Shown here: piece by piece, positions 31,367 through 39,408 of the stretch | Numbering within the stretch: position 1 is the first letter of the stretch | Layout of the letters: each line of letters opens with the position of its first letter | Assembly: GCA_036397635.1 (NCBI GenBank) | Contig: DASWIP010000022.1 | Coordinates: 1 to 42,738, forward strand | Origin: DASWIP01 sp036397635 | GTDB lineage: Bacteria > Actinomycetota > AC-67 | DNA: 42,738 nucleotides | Direction: 5' to 3' | Notes under the pieces: model-generated | Told to the model about the DNA's origin: nothing | The model's input: only the letters and a program-made list of their open reading frames with translations | The model's database searches: none | Program-made: the position numbers and the translations under genes

Positions 31367-31570
31367 CTATCCCGCAGCGTTCACGTAACTAGCGTCGAGA
31401 AAGCCCTCGAGATCGTCTTCCCGGACACGATAAGCCTTCCCGATCTGGACGGCGGGAAGCTTGCCGCTCCGGATCAGGCGGTAGACGGTCATCTTCGAAA
31501 CCCGCATACGCTCAGCAGCCTCTGCCGCGGTGAGGAACCGGGGGCCGCTGGGCGAGACGTTCCTCGCCAA
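31367..31570 (-). CDS. BldC/excisionase-like helix-turn-helix protein
   Basis: The 67-residue protein is one MerR-type winged helix: FLTAAEAAERMRVSKMTVYR followed by LIRSGKLPAVQIGKAYRVRE and DDLEGFL. The pattern is that of BldC-like/excisionase-family DNA binding proteins; the mycobacterial homologue Rv0500A also neighbours bS22 and proC. It probably binds DNA cooperatively as a regulator rather than assisting recombination; no integrase is near. Start is TTG with GGAAGGAG seven bases upstream. The 107-base upstream gap may hold the promoter (TTATCT-N17-TATCCT, weak). Confidence 0.9.
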   Translation of the reverse strand: MARNVSPSGPRFLTAAEAAERMRVSKMTVYRLIRSGKLPAVQIGKAYRVREDDLEGFLDASYVNAAG

Positions 31571-31677
31571 CCGATTGCTCCTTCCGCTTAAGAGCTACAG
31601 GATACAACGAAGATGCCCTGGAGATAAATGGGCCTCCTGATGTTCCTGGTGTTGCTGGCGACCGGTTCGTTCGTTTC

Positions 31678-32466
31678 TTACAGATTCTCGGCCGCCGCCC
31701 GTACCCGCCCGATCAGGTAATCGCCGATCGGCTCGTACCAAGCCGGGGGGACGTTGTCGTCCAGCGGCACCACCACGTCGGTCAGGCCGTCCGCCTTGGC
31801 GACGGCGATCGCCGGGTCGTTGATGTCGGTGAAGCTCACGGTCTGGAGGCCCCGGACCATGGCCGCGCCGGCGTAGCCGTGGTCGGCCAGCACCAGATCG
31901 GGCGGATCGATCGCGTCGAGCAGCTGCTCCATCGGCCAGGACTCGTGGGTGTGGAGCAGATCCGCCCCGGTCGACAGGACGGCCACGCCGTCGAGGTAGC
32001 GGAAGAGCCGGCGACGCCGATGCCGGCGCGGCGGCCGCAGCTCGACGTTATCCAAGGGCTGCTCGAGGGTCATGCCGGCCGCGGTGAGGGCGCGCGCGAC
32101 CGCTTGGTACATGGCCAGCAGGCCCGTTGGATGGCCGGTGGCGATCAGCATCCGCTCACCGCGACGTACGGCCTCTTCGATCCTGTCGCCGAGCGCATGG
32201 AGCTCATCGAGCGTCCGGTCTGGATCGATGAAGCCGGGACCGTCGCGCTCATCCAGGGTTGGCGAGCATCCGCAGAGCTTCGCGACCGCTTCGAGGATCC
32301 CCGCCGCGTCCCGGCCGCGCGCCCCGACGCCGAGCGCCTTGTCCGGATCGCCGTCCGCGAGCTTCTCGGCGTTACGGACGGCGTTCGAGCGAGGGGTGCG
32401 CGTATCGCCTGCGATCCCCGTGGAGATGAGGTGGCGACGAAGCGTGGTTCGTTGGTCTGGGGTCAC
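31678..32466 (-). CDS. conserved actinobacterial phosphatase-like protein
   Basis: The 262-residue protein resembles a group annotated as phosphatase beside BldC-like genes in Streptomyces. Visible conserved blocks are ERMLIATGHPTGLLAMYQAV, PDLVLADHGYAGAAMVRGLQ, VSFTDINDPAIAVAKADG and VPLDDNVPPAWYEPI. Aspartates in the DHG, DIND and PLDDN blocks may bind metal. No biochemical role is known to me. The GTG at 32466 has no ribosome site and lies six bases after TAAGAT, so the mRNA is probably leaderless. Confidence 0.78.
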   Translation of the reverse strand: MTPDQRTTLRRHLISTGIAGDTRTPRSNAVRNAEKLADGDPDKALGVGARGRDAAGILEAVAKLCGCSPTLDERDGPGFIDPDRTLDELHALGDRIEEAVRRGERMLIATGHPTGLLAMYQAVARALTAAGMTLEQPLDNVELRPPRRHRRRRLFRYLDGVAVLSTGADLLHTHESWPMEQLLDAIDPPDLVLADHGYAGAAMVRGLQTVSFTDINDPAIAVAKADGLTDVVVPLDDNVPPAWYEPIGDYLIGRVRAAAENL

Positions 32467-32469
32467 GAC

Positions 32470-32494
32470 GACATCTTACCGGCGGTAGGATGTC
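32470..32494. promoter_or_regulatory. palindrome carrying two divergent -10 boxes for leaderless mRNAs
   Basis: GACATCTTACCG (32470-32481), one centre base, CGGTAGGATGTC (32483-32494): an inverted repeat with one mismatch. The plus strand has TAGGAT at 32486-32491, six bases before ATG 32498; the minus strand has TAAGAT (complement of 32473-32478), six bases before GTG 32466. The start codons are 31 bases apart. Confidence 0.7.
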
Positions 32495-32497
32495 GGC

Positions 32498-32875
32498 ATG
32501 GCGGCCTTCCGCGTACGGGCGTTGATGTGGGGCGCGCTGCTCGTGTGGATCGGGATCATGCGTGTGGTCGACGAGAATGCGGGCGTCGCGAGCATCGGTG
32601 CCGGCGCGATCCTTTTGATCGGCGCGCTCCTGCGGCGCGCGATGGGCCAGCACGCGGGCTTCATTCTGACGGTGGCCGGCGCGCTGCTCGTGCTGATCGG
32701 CCTGAACGACCTGAACGGCGACCAGCCGCGGATCCCCCTGTTCGCCGTGGCGTTGATAGGTTTCGGGGCGTTCGTCATCGCGCGCGCGCTGAGCGCTGGC
32801 CGCGGCGGTACCACGATCGAGATCCGGCGGATGCACAGCTACGGCGGCCGCAGGCCCCCCGACGACGAGATCTAG
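32498..32875 (+). CDS. small four-helix membrane protein of unknown function
   Basis: The 125-residue protein has hydrophobic helices at about 9-22, 30-45, 54-69 and 78-97, then a polar C-terminal tail with HSYGGRRPPDDE. No family motif is recognised. It has no ribosome site; TAGGAT six bases before the ATG suggests leaderless transcription from the shared palindrome. Its TAG overlaps the stop of the convergent binding-protein gene (CTAG). Confidence 0.75.
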   Translation: MAAFRVRALMWGALLVWIGIMRVVDENAGVASIGAGAILLIGALLRRAMGQHAGFILTVAGALLVLIGLNDLNGDQPRIPLFAVALIGFGAFVIARALSAGRGGTTIEIRRMHSYGGRRPPDDEI

Positions 32876-34221
32876 GCGTCTTCGGGCGGCGGATAGCCGG
32901 TCACGAACGCGTCGGCCTGGTGGAACTGCGGCTCGCCTTCGCATGAGGCTTCGAGGCGATGCACCGCGTTCACGCCGAAGTGGTTGGCTTCGTCGACCGC
33001 GAAGTCCGGATAGACCCCGGTCGAGTGCGAATACCCCTCGTCGAGCAGCGCGACCAGATCTGCGCGCGCCGGATGCGATCCCAGCGCCTCGAGCAGCAGG
33101 TGGACGTTCTTCATCAAGCCCCACAGCGCAACCAGGAGATCCCTGCTCCCTTCGTCGATGTCTGAAGCGTAGGCATCGATCGCGGCGGACAGATGCGGAT
33201 CGAACTCCCCTTGCGCCACCGCCGACCACGCCGGCCAGGGTGAGAACACGGACGCCCCGTGCATCTGTCCCTGGTCGCAGGTCTGCGCGAGGACGCGGTC
33301 GTACCCGCTGGTCATCCCGTACATGAGGTATCGCGGGAAGTAACCGTTGCCTCCGGTGTTGATCGCGAGCGTCGTGGAGAAGACCGGTGGCGTGAGGACC
33401 ACGACGACATCGACGCCATCCTGCTGCATCCGATTCGCCACCTGTTGGGCCTCGGTCGAGTTGCCTTCCTTCACCACGGTGTAGACGCGGTATCCGATCC
33501 CGAACGCGTCGAGAGCGGCCCGTAGCTCGTCGTCTGGTGCGTCGTAGTTAGGAGTGTTCGGCCGCACCAGTCCGACCGTGGCGGCTCCCGTTGTTTCGAG
33601 ACAGAACGGATCTGCGATATCCACATCCAGGACGGGAACGGTCAACAGCGGACGGCACGCCGGTGGGTCCTGTCCCCCTACATCCCCTGAGGTGCGGCAG
33701 CAACCCGGGTTTGGCACAAGCACATTCGCGACGAACTGCGCGATGATCGGAGACTGATGCTCCCACGTGGCGCTGAGCGCGAAGAACGTGGTGCGATCGG
33801 ACAAGCCCGATTCTTGAACGCCCGGCGAGAGATACGGGATGCCGCGCGGGTCGGCGTAGTTCGCGCAGGCGGTGATCTGATCGGTACCCACGAAGCCGAG
33901 CAGCAGGAACGTGGACTGCGTCATCTGGTCGCATTTCTGGACGGCGGTGCTGGGCGTGTAGCTGTCGTTCTCAACGACGACGTGCACGCGGCGACCGTGG
34001 ATCAGAACGCCGAGCTGCTCGTGCAGGTAGCGCCAGTACAGATCGGCCCCCCTCGACGTGGCTTGGGCGTCGATCCCGCCGGCTCCGCTGAACGGGACGT
34101 GGAGGCCGAGCGTGATGGTTCCCTCGGTCACGCCGGTCGCGTCGCCGTGGTCGGCGCGCGCGCCGAGCGGCCCGAGCGCAAGCGCGAGCCCCATCGTGAT
34201 GACCAGGATCCTGCGGATCAC
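32872..34221 (-). CDS. periplasmic-binding type 1 (branched-chain amino acid ABC-type) substrate-binding protein
   Basis: The 449-residue protein has a signal peptide (about 1-23, ending GARA) and two Rossmann-like lobes of the LivJ/ANF-receptor type: GTITLGLHVPFSGAGGIDAQ, VVVENDSYTPSTAVQKCDQM, FLLLGFVGTDQITACANYAD, and QDGVDVVVVLTPP. Without a lipobox it would be soluble outside the membrane or in the wall. Several cysteines, including NPGCCRTS, probably form disulfides. No permease or ATPase is near, so it may be an orphan receptor. Start is GTG. It lies 32 bases after acuC. Confidence 0.87.
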   Translation of the reverse strand: MIRRILVITMGLALALGPLGARADHGDATGVTEGTITLGLHVPFSGAGGIDAQATSRGADLYWRYLHEQLGVLIHGRRVHVVVENDSYTPSTAVQKCDQMTQSTFLLLGFVGTDQITACANYADPRGIPYLSPGVQESGLSDRTTFFALSATWEHQSPIIAQFVANVLVPNPGCCRTSGDVGGQDPPACRPLLTVPVLDVDIADPFCLETTGAATVGLVRPNTPNYDAPDDELRAALDAFGIGYRVYTVVKEGNSTEAQQVANRMQQDGVDVVVVLTPPVFSTTLAINTGGNGYFPRYLMYGMTSGYDRVLAQTCDQGQMHGASVFSPWPAWSAVAQGEFDPHLSAAIDAYASDIDEGSRDLLVALWGLMKNVHLLLEALGSHPARADLVALLDEGYSHSTGVYPDFAVDEANHFGVNAVHRLEASCEGEPQFHQADAFVTGYPPPEDA

Positions 34222-34253
34222 GCAACAGGGATTCGACGCATCCCCCGGATCCC

Positions 34254-35432
34254 CTACCGACCGCTTGAGAGACCGTAGTACGGGAAGAGCTTGGCGATGG
34301 TCTCGTCTGCGGCCGCGCGCGCTCCCTCGGTGGCCTCGTCGCGGCGGCCCGGCGGGAGCTGGACCATGGGATCCTGGAACGCGCGCGGCAGCTCATCGGC
34401 GCCGGCGTCGCGCGCTTGCTCGATCCAGGACGAGGGCAACTCGTCGGGCAGCTCGTGGCCCCCGGCGAGGTCGGCGGCGTAGATGGTCCACGCGCGCGGC
34501 ACGACCGCGTAGATCTGATAGCCGCCTCCACCGGTGGCGATCCAGCGACCGCCCGCATAGCGGTGTGCCATGTCGTGCAGGATCTCGGCGAGCCAGGTGT
34601 AGGTCTTCGTGGTCAGCGCGAGGTGCGCCAGCGGATCCGTGGCATGGGTATCGCAGCCGAGCTGCGTGAACAGAACCTCCGGCGCGAAAGCTTCCACCAA
34701 CGGGGGGACGACGCGCTCGAACACCTCGCGGTAGGCGTCGTCGTGCGTGTACGGCGGCAGCGCGACGTTGACGCTTGTGCCTTCCGCGTCGCCGGAGCCG
34801 ACCTCGCCGGGGAACCCGGTGCCGGGGAACAGGTAGTGACCGGTCTCGTGCAGCGAGACCGTGAGCACGCGCGGGTCGTCGTAGAACGCCGCCTGCACGC
34901 CGTCGCCGTGGTGGACGTCGACGTCGATGTAGGCGACCTTGCTCGCACCATTGTCGAGCAGCCACGCGATCGAGACGGCAGGGTCGTTGTAGATGCAGAA
35001 CCCGGATGCCTGATCGCGCATCGCGTGATGCAGCCCCCCGGCGGGGTACCAGGAATGCTCCGCGCGCTGCTGCCATACCTCTTCCGCGGCGACCACACCA
35101 CCGCCGCAGACCAACACGCTCGCATCGTGCATGCCGGGGAACGCGGGGTTGTCGCCGATGCCGATCCCCCAGCCGTACGGCTCGTATGCGCCGCGGAACT
35201 CCGTCGAGATCCGCGCGACCGCGTCGAGGTACCCCGGATCGTGGACGGCTTCGAGCTGCGCGCGCGTCGCCTCGCGCGGCGGAACGACGGCGACGTTAGG
35301 CCGGTCGAACAGGCCGACGGCGCGCGCGAGCTCGACCGTCAGCTTCACCCTGATCGGCTTCAGGGGATGTTGCGGACCGAAGTCGTAGGCGAGGTACTCG
35401 TCGGTCCAGACGAACACGACCCGCTCGCTCAT
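34254..35432 (-). CDS. acuC: AcuC-type histone deacetylase family protein
   Basis: The 392-residue enzyme shows the Zn-deacetylase signatures: WYPAGGLHHAMRDQASGFC (paired His), KVAYIDVDVHHGDGVQAAFY (metal Asp and His), LHETGHYLFPGTG, LGCDTHATDPLAHL (metal Asp) and WIATGGGGYQIYA. AcuC deacetylates acetyl-CoA synthetase and other lysines, so carbon flux through acetyl-CoA may be the target; a GNAT acetyltransferase gene lies in the same run. The ATG overlaps the stop of the WapI-like gene (ATGA). Confidence 0.93.
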   Translation of the reverse strand: MSERVVFVWTDEYLAYDFGPQHPLKPIRVKLTVELARAVGLFDRPNVAVVPPREATRAQLEAVHDPGYLDAVARISTEFRGAYEPYGWGIGIGDNPAFPGMHDASVLVCGGGVVAAEEVWQQRAEHSWYPAGGLHHAMRDQASGFCIYNDPAVSIAWLLDNGASKVAYIDVDVHHGDGVQAAFYDDPRVLTVSLHETGHYLFPGTGFPGEVGSGDAEGTSVNVALPPYTHDDAYREVFERVVPPLVEAFAPEVLFTQLGCDTHATDPLAHLALTTKTYTWLAEILHDMAHRYAGGRWIATGGGGYQIYAVVPRAWTIYAADLAGGHELPDELPSSWIEQARDAGADELPRAFQDPMVQLPPGRRDEATEGARAAADETIAKLFPYYGLSSGR

Positions 35433-35908
35433 CCGCCCTCCGCGAGCAGCTTCGACGCGTAGCCATCCGGCTCGACCGCTCGGATCGGGAACGGCTCGAG
35501 CTCGGCGAGCAGCTCGTCGGCGAAGCGCGCTATCTGCTCGGGGGGAACGGCGAAGGAGACCGGGACCTCGGCATCCTTGACGGTCTCGGGAGCGAGGCCT
35601 CGCCAGAACACCGCCGTGAGCATCGGCGCGCCGTCCAGGTCGATCGCCTCGAACTGCAGCATGCCTTCGAGGCCGGAGAATCCCCGGCCCTGGTCGGTCC
35701 CCCGGGCAACCGACCTGAGCCACAGCACCAATTCGCGCGCCTCCCAGGTCGACAGTGCCGGCGCGGTCGCCGACCACGACCGCTCGTTGCTGGTGACGTC
35801 GACCGACAGCGTGAGCCAGTTGGCGTCGAAGTCGTTGGCCGCGGCGTCGTGCCGATAGCCGTCGACGCGCAGTGACAGCGACGCTTCTCCTGCCACGAGC
35901 CCGGCCAC
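35429..35908 (-). CDS. WapI-like domain protein
   Basis: The 159-residue protein is beta-rich at the start (LSLRVDGYRHDAAANDFDAN, WLTLSVDVTSN) followed by STWEARELVLWLRSVA and a second beta half, resembling the WapI-type immunity fold common in actinobacteria. No WapA-like toxin is present, so an immunity role is doubtful here. The GTG starts three bases before the preceding gene's end region (aldehyde dehydrogenase stop at 35912) and its stop overlaps acuC, so it is co-translated with metabolic genes. Confidence 0.68.
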   Translation of the reverse strand: MAGLVAGEASLSLRVDGYRHDAAANDFDANWLTLSVDVTSNERSWSATAPALSTWEARELVLWLRSVARGTDQGRGFSGLEGMLQFEAIDLDGAPMLTAVFWRGLAPETVKDAEVPVSFAVPPEQIARFADELLAELEPFPIRAVEPDGYASKLLAEGG

Positions 35909-35911
35909 GCG

Positions 35912-37405
35912 CTACTCGTCCGGCGACATCTGGGCCTTCTGGATCTTGCCCGAGTAGTCGACGCTGACCGCCTTCCACTCGGTGAATTCATCCAGCGCGA
36001 CCGGTCCCGCCTCGCGGTGACCGTTGCCGGTGCTCTTCATCCCGCCGAACGGGAGCTGCACCTCGGCGCCGATCGTCGGCGCGTTGATGTACACGACGCC
36101 GAACTCCAGCTCCTCGATCGCCTTGAAGGTGTTGGTGATGTCGCGGGTGTAGATCGAGCACGACAGCCCGTACTGGGTGGCGTTGGCGATCTCGAGCGCT
36201 TCGTCGAGCGATCCGATCTCGACGAACCCTGTGACCGGCCCGAAGATCTCCTCCTGGAAGATGCGCATGTCCGGGGTCATGTCGCGGAACACCGTCGGCG
36301 CGATGAAATTGCCCTTGGCGTACTCGCCTTCGGTCAGCTCGTGTCCCCCGGTGAGCAGCTTCGCCCCCTCGCTCTGCCCGACGTTGATGTATCCGAGGAT
36401 GCGGTTCTTCTGCTTTTCGTTGATCACCGCGGCCAGCTCGGTCTTCGGATCGGTGCCGGGTCCGACCTTCATGCTCTGGACCCGTGCGAGGAAGCGCTCC
36501 TGGTACTCCTCCAGGATCGACCCGTGCACGGCGATCCGGCTGGTGGCGGTGCACCGCTGGCCGCTGGTGGCGAACGCACCCCACGCCCCGGCCTCGACGG
36601 CGACGTCAAGGTCCGCGTCCGGCATCACGATCAAGCAGTTCTTCGAGCCCAGCTCGAGCGAGCAGCGCTTCATCATCTCGCCGCAGCGCGCGTTGATCAT
36701 GCGGCCGACCTCGAGCGAGCCGGTAAACGACACGGCGCGGACGTTCTCGTTCTCGACCAGCGCGACGCCTGCTTCCTCGCCGTATCCGGTCACGAGATTG
36801 AGCACGCCGCGCGGCAGCCCGACCTCCTCGAACATCTTGACCAACTGCATCGCCAGCCAGGGCGTATCCTCCGCGGGCTTGAACACCACGGTGCAGCCGG
36901 CGATGAGGGCGGGGAACAGCTTCCAAGTGGGGATCGCGATCGGGAAGTTCCACGGCGTGATCAAGCCGGCGACGCCGACCGGATGGCGAACGGTCATCGA
37001 GAACTTCTGGGGCAGCTCCGAGCGCGTCGTCACCCCGTACATCCGGCGGCCCTCGCCGACCATGAAGTACGCGAAGTCGATCCCCTCCTGGACGTCGGCG
37101 CGGCATTCCTTGAGCGTCTTGCCCATCTCGCGCGCCATGTCGATCGACAGCTGCTCCTTGCGCTGCTCGAGCAGGAGGCCGACACGCAGCACGTAGTCGG
37201 CCCGCTGCGGGGCGGGTGTTCTCATCCAGCCCTTATACGCAGCATCGGCCGCATCGCAGGCAGCCTCCATGTCCGGAGCGCCGCCGCGCGCGAACAGCCC
37301 GATCACGTCGTCGCGGTTCGCCGGGTTGGTGACCTCGAACGTCTGGCCCGACGCGGCCTTGCGCCACTCGCCGTTGATGAAGACGCTGGCGAACTCATCG
37401 GTCAT
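35912..37405 (-). CDS. NAD(P)-dependent aldehyde dehydrogenase
   Basis: The 497-residue enzyme oxidises an aldehyde to the acid. It shows LITPWNFPIAIPTWKLFPAL, the NAD-binding SFTGSLEVGRMI, the general base region LELGSKN, the nucleophile Cys in SGQRCTATSRIAV, EEIFGPVTGF and the closing PFGGMKSTGNGHREAG with LDEFTEWKAVSVDY. The ending resembles ketoglutarate-semialdehyde or aminoadipate-semialdehyde dehydrogenases more than classical pyrroline-5-carboxylate dehydrogenase. With PRODH and ProC nearby, glutamate semialdehyde is a possible substrate. ATG 37405 was preferred to GTG 37414, which would overlap the GNAT stop. Confidence 0.92.
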   Translation of the reverse strand: MTDEFASVFINGEWRKAASGQTFEVTNPANRDDVIGLFARGGAPDMEAACDAADAAYKGWMRTPAPQRADYVLRVGLLLEQRKEQLSIDMAREMGKTLKECRADVQEGIDFAYFMVGEGRRMYGVTTRSELPQKFSMTVRHPVGVAGLITPWNFPIAIPTWKLFPALIAGCTVVFKPAEDTPWLAMQLVKMFEEVGLPRGVLNLVTGYGEEAGVALVENENVRAVSFTGSLEVGRMINARCGEMMKRCSLELGSKNCLIVMPDADLDVAVEAGAWGAFATSGQRCTATSRIAVHGSILEEYQERFLARVQSMKVGPGTDPKTELAAVINEKQKNRILGYINVGQSEGAKLLTGGHELTEGEYAKGNFIAPTVFRDMTPDMRIFQEEIFGPVTGFVEIGSLDEALEIANATQYGLSCSIYTRDITNTFKAIEELEFGVVYINAPTIGAEVQLPFGGMKSTGNGHREAGPVALDEFTEWKAVSVDYSGKIQKAQMSPDE

Positions 37406-37410
37406 CGCCC

Positions 37411-38001
37411 TCACCCTTCCGTCGTCTCACCCGTGATCTCCATCGTAGCCGCTCGCTCGTCGGGCCACGCCAGCAGCTTCGCCATGCGCACGATATCCCG
37501 GTCGCCCTCGGGGAACCGAACGCTGGATCGTTCCAGTCCTTCCTCCTGGTAGCCCATCGACCGATACAGCGAACGAGCGCGCTCGTTGTCCGGGAATACA
37601 CCGAGCGCGATCCGCGTGACCTGCTGGTCGCGCGCCCAGGTCTCCAGCGTCTCGAGCAGCGCGCGCCCGACGCCCAGCCCGCGCGCGCGCCCCACCACCG
37701 TGATCCCGAACTCGGCGGCGTGACGGCCGGCACGCCTTGTCCCACGGTCGGCGGTGAGGTGTCCCACCACCTCCCCCTCGAGCTCGGCCACCAGCGAGAC
37801 GCCGTCGGGGCCCCAACCGCGCCGGTGCCGACGCCACAACCGGGGCGACCACATCTCGTCGTCGAGCACCAACAGCGTGCGCGGCCGCTCGCGAGCCGCC
37901 TGAGCGACGATCGCCAGACAGGCGCGCGCGTCCCGGGGCCGCGCGACTCGCACGATGCCGGTACGGCCGTCGCGCACGCGCAGGGGGAACGAGTGCTTCA
38001 C
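37411..38001 (-). CDS. GNAT-family N-acetyltransferase
   Basis: The 196-residue protein has the GNAT fold: VRVARPRDARACLAIVAQAA, VSLVAELEGEVVGHL, the acetyl-CoA loop ITVVGRARGLGVGRALLETL (RGxGxG), VTRIALGVFPDNERARSLYR and SMGYQEEGLERSSVRF. This resembles RimI/small-molecule acetyltransferases with unknown acceptor. GTG starts seven bases after the proC stop. An acetyltransferase and a deacetylase (AcuC) in one run suggests, but does not prove, paired control by acetylation. Confidence 0.88.
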   Translation of the reverse strand: MKHSFPLRVRDGRTGIVRVARPRDARACLAIVAQAARERPRTLLVLDDEMWSPRLWRRHRRGWGPDGVSLVAELEGEVVGHLTADRGTRRAGRHAAEFGITVVGRARGLGVGRALLETLETWARDQQVTRIALGVFPDNERARSLYRSMGYQEEGLERSSVRFPEGDRDIVRMAKLLAWPDERAATMEITGETTEG

Positions 38002-38008
38002 CGCGGCG

Positions 38009-38821
38009 TCAGTCGTGGCCTTCGGCGAGCTGGCGGGAGCGGTCGGTCGCTGCTCGCACCGCGTCCAGGAACGCCGAGCGGACGCCGCGATGCTCGAGCA
38101 CGCTCATCGCCGCGACCGTGGTGCCGCCCGGCGAGGTGACTTCTTCGCGCAGCTCGACGGGATGGCGGCCGGTTTCGCGCAGCATGCGCGCCGAGCCGAG
38201 CAGGGTCTGGACCGTCAGCTCGGTCGCGACGTCGCGTGGCAGCCCGACCCCGACGGCCGCCTCGATGAGCGCCTCGGCGAGGAAGAACACGTACGCCGGG
38301 CCGGTCCCCGACACGCCGGTGACCGCGTCGAGATACCGCTCGGGCAGGTGCACGATCCGGCTGACCGCCGACAGGATCTCGTCGGCGTGGGCCATGTGCT
38401 CGTCGGTCGCGTGGGAGCCCGCGGCGATCGCGGTCGCTCCCTCGCGCAGCAGCGCCGGGGTGTTCGGCATCGCGCGGACGACCGGGACGGTGGAGCCCAG
38501 CCGGCGTTCCAGCAGCGCTGTCGGGATCCCCGCGGCGATCGACATGATCAGCTGCGAGTCGGTGACCACGCCGGCCATCTCGTCGAGCACGCCGTCCAGA
38601 TCCTGTGGCTTCACCGCGAGCAGCACGGTCGGCGCATCCTTGACGGCCTCGATCGTGTCGCCGGTCACCGCGATGCCGTAGGTCTCGGCGAGCGCGTCGC
38701 GGCGCGCGGCATGGATCTCGGCGACGATGATCTCGCCCGGCTCGGCCCAGCCGGCATGCACGAGGCCTGCGACCAGCGCTTCCCCCATCTTGCCGCCGCC
38801 GATGATGGCGAGCTTGCGCAT
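38009..38821 (-). CDS. proC: pyrroline-5-carboxylate reductase
   Basis: The 270-residue enzyme makes the last step of proline synthesis. It has LAIIGGGKMGEALVAGLV, VLLAVKPQDLDGVLDEM, SIAAGIPTALLERRLG, VVRAMPNTPALLREG, and the C-terminal signature REEVTSPGGTTVAAMSVLE with the TGVSGTGPAYVFFLAEAL dimer helix. ATG 38821 has AGGAGGGAG upstream; an ATG at 38860 directly after the previous stop is less likely. In mycobacteria proC neighbours the HTH and bS22 genes; here it is about 7 kb away. Confidence 0.95.
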   Translation of the reverse strand: MRKLAIIGGGKMGEALVAGLVHAGWAEPGEIIVAEIHAARRDALAETYGIAVTGDTIEAVKDAPTVLLAVKPQDLDGVLDEMAGVVTDSQLIMSIAAGIPTALLERRLGSTVPVVRAMPNTPALLREGATAIAAGSHATDEHMAHADEILSAVSRIVHLPERYLDAVTGVSGTGPAYVFFLAEALIEAAVGVGLPRDVATELTVQTLLGSARMLRETGRHPVELREEVTSPGGTTVAAMSVLEHRGVRSAFLDAVRAATDRSRQLAEGHD

Positions 38822-38861
38822 CACGCTCCCTCCTGCCGCGCCGGCACGCGGCCGTGCCATG

Positions 38862-39386
38862 CTAGTCGATGGGCGCGCGCGGTCCGGGGTCTATCGGCAG
38901 CCGGCTGTCCCGGATGCGTCGGAAGCTCCAGGCCAGCGCGAGGGCACCGGCGACGGCGCCGACGATCAAGGCGGTAGGCGGCGACGGTGTGTAGGGCTCG
39001 ACACCGGCAACGAGTTGCCTGGTTCCGCTGCACAAGTTGGTGGACCCGGGGTCGCCTCCCGCCCCGAAGACCTGATATCGCTCGCCGGCCGCGAACCGGA
39101 AGCCACACGAGCCGCCGACGGCGCCCGTCTGGACGCGCTGCCGTTCGAGCGCGACCCCCTTGTGCACCTGTTCGACGTCGAAGGTCCACACCACCATGCC
39201 CGCGCTCGACTGCACGGACCCACCCGGGGGTGGATCCTCAGCCGAGAGAGCGCGGCCGGTGAACACCAGCGACGATGCAGCGAACGCCTGCTGGTCGCTC
39301 CTGCCGACGCACGAGCAAGCCCGAGCCGGCCCCGGCGCCGCTGCAAGCGTGGCGGCGATCAGGGATACCAGGACGAGCTTGCGCAT
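38862..39386 (-). CDS. secreted TIMP/netrin-like (NTR) domain protein with C-terminal membrane anchor
   Basis: The 174-residue protein has a signal peptide (MRKLVLVSLIAATLAAAPGP to ARA) followed at once by CSCVGRSDQQAFAASSLVFT, as in TIMP/NTR domains where the new N terminus begins Cys-x-Cys. Strands include VWTFDVEQVHKG and VQTGAVGGSCGFRFAAGERY, and a further cysteine in STNLCSG, giving likely disulfides. A hydrophobic helix (about 138-156) and basic RRIRDSR follow. Similar bacterial proteins are uncharacterised. TAGGCT lies seven bases before the ATG. PRODH ends 22 bases upstream. Confidence 0.75.
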   Translation of the reverse strand: MRKLVLVSLIAATLAAAPGPARACSCVGRSDQQAFAASSLVFTGRALSAEDPPPGGSVQSSAGMVVWTFDVEQVHKGVALERQRVQTGAVGGSCGFRFAAGERYQVFGAGGDPGSTNLCSGTRQLVAGVEPYTPSPPTALIVGAVAGALALAWSFRRIRDSRLPIDPGPRAPID

Positions 39387-39408
39387 CACCCGGAGCCTAG
39401 AGCGCACC

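Noticed and set aside
31367..31570. Excisionase, hence a prophage or integrative element
   Set aside because: The HTH is of the BldC type in a conserved chromosomal setting, with no integrase, attachment repeats or phage genes nearby.
35429..35908. Toxin-immunity locus
   Set aside because: No WapA-like or other polymorphic toxin is present and the gene is coupled to acuC and an aldehyde dehydrogenase.
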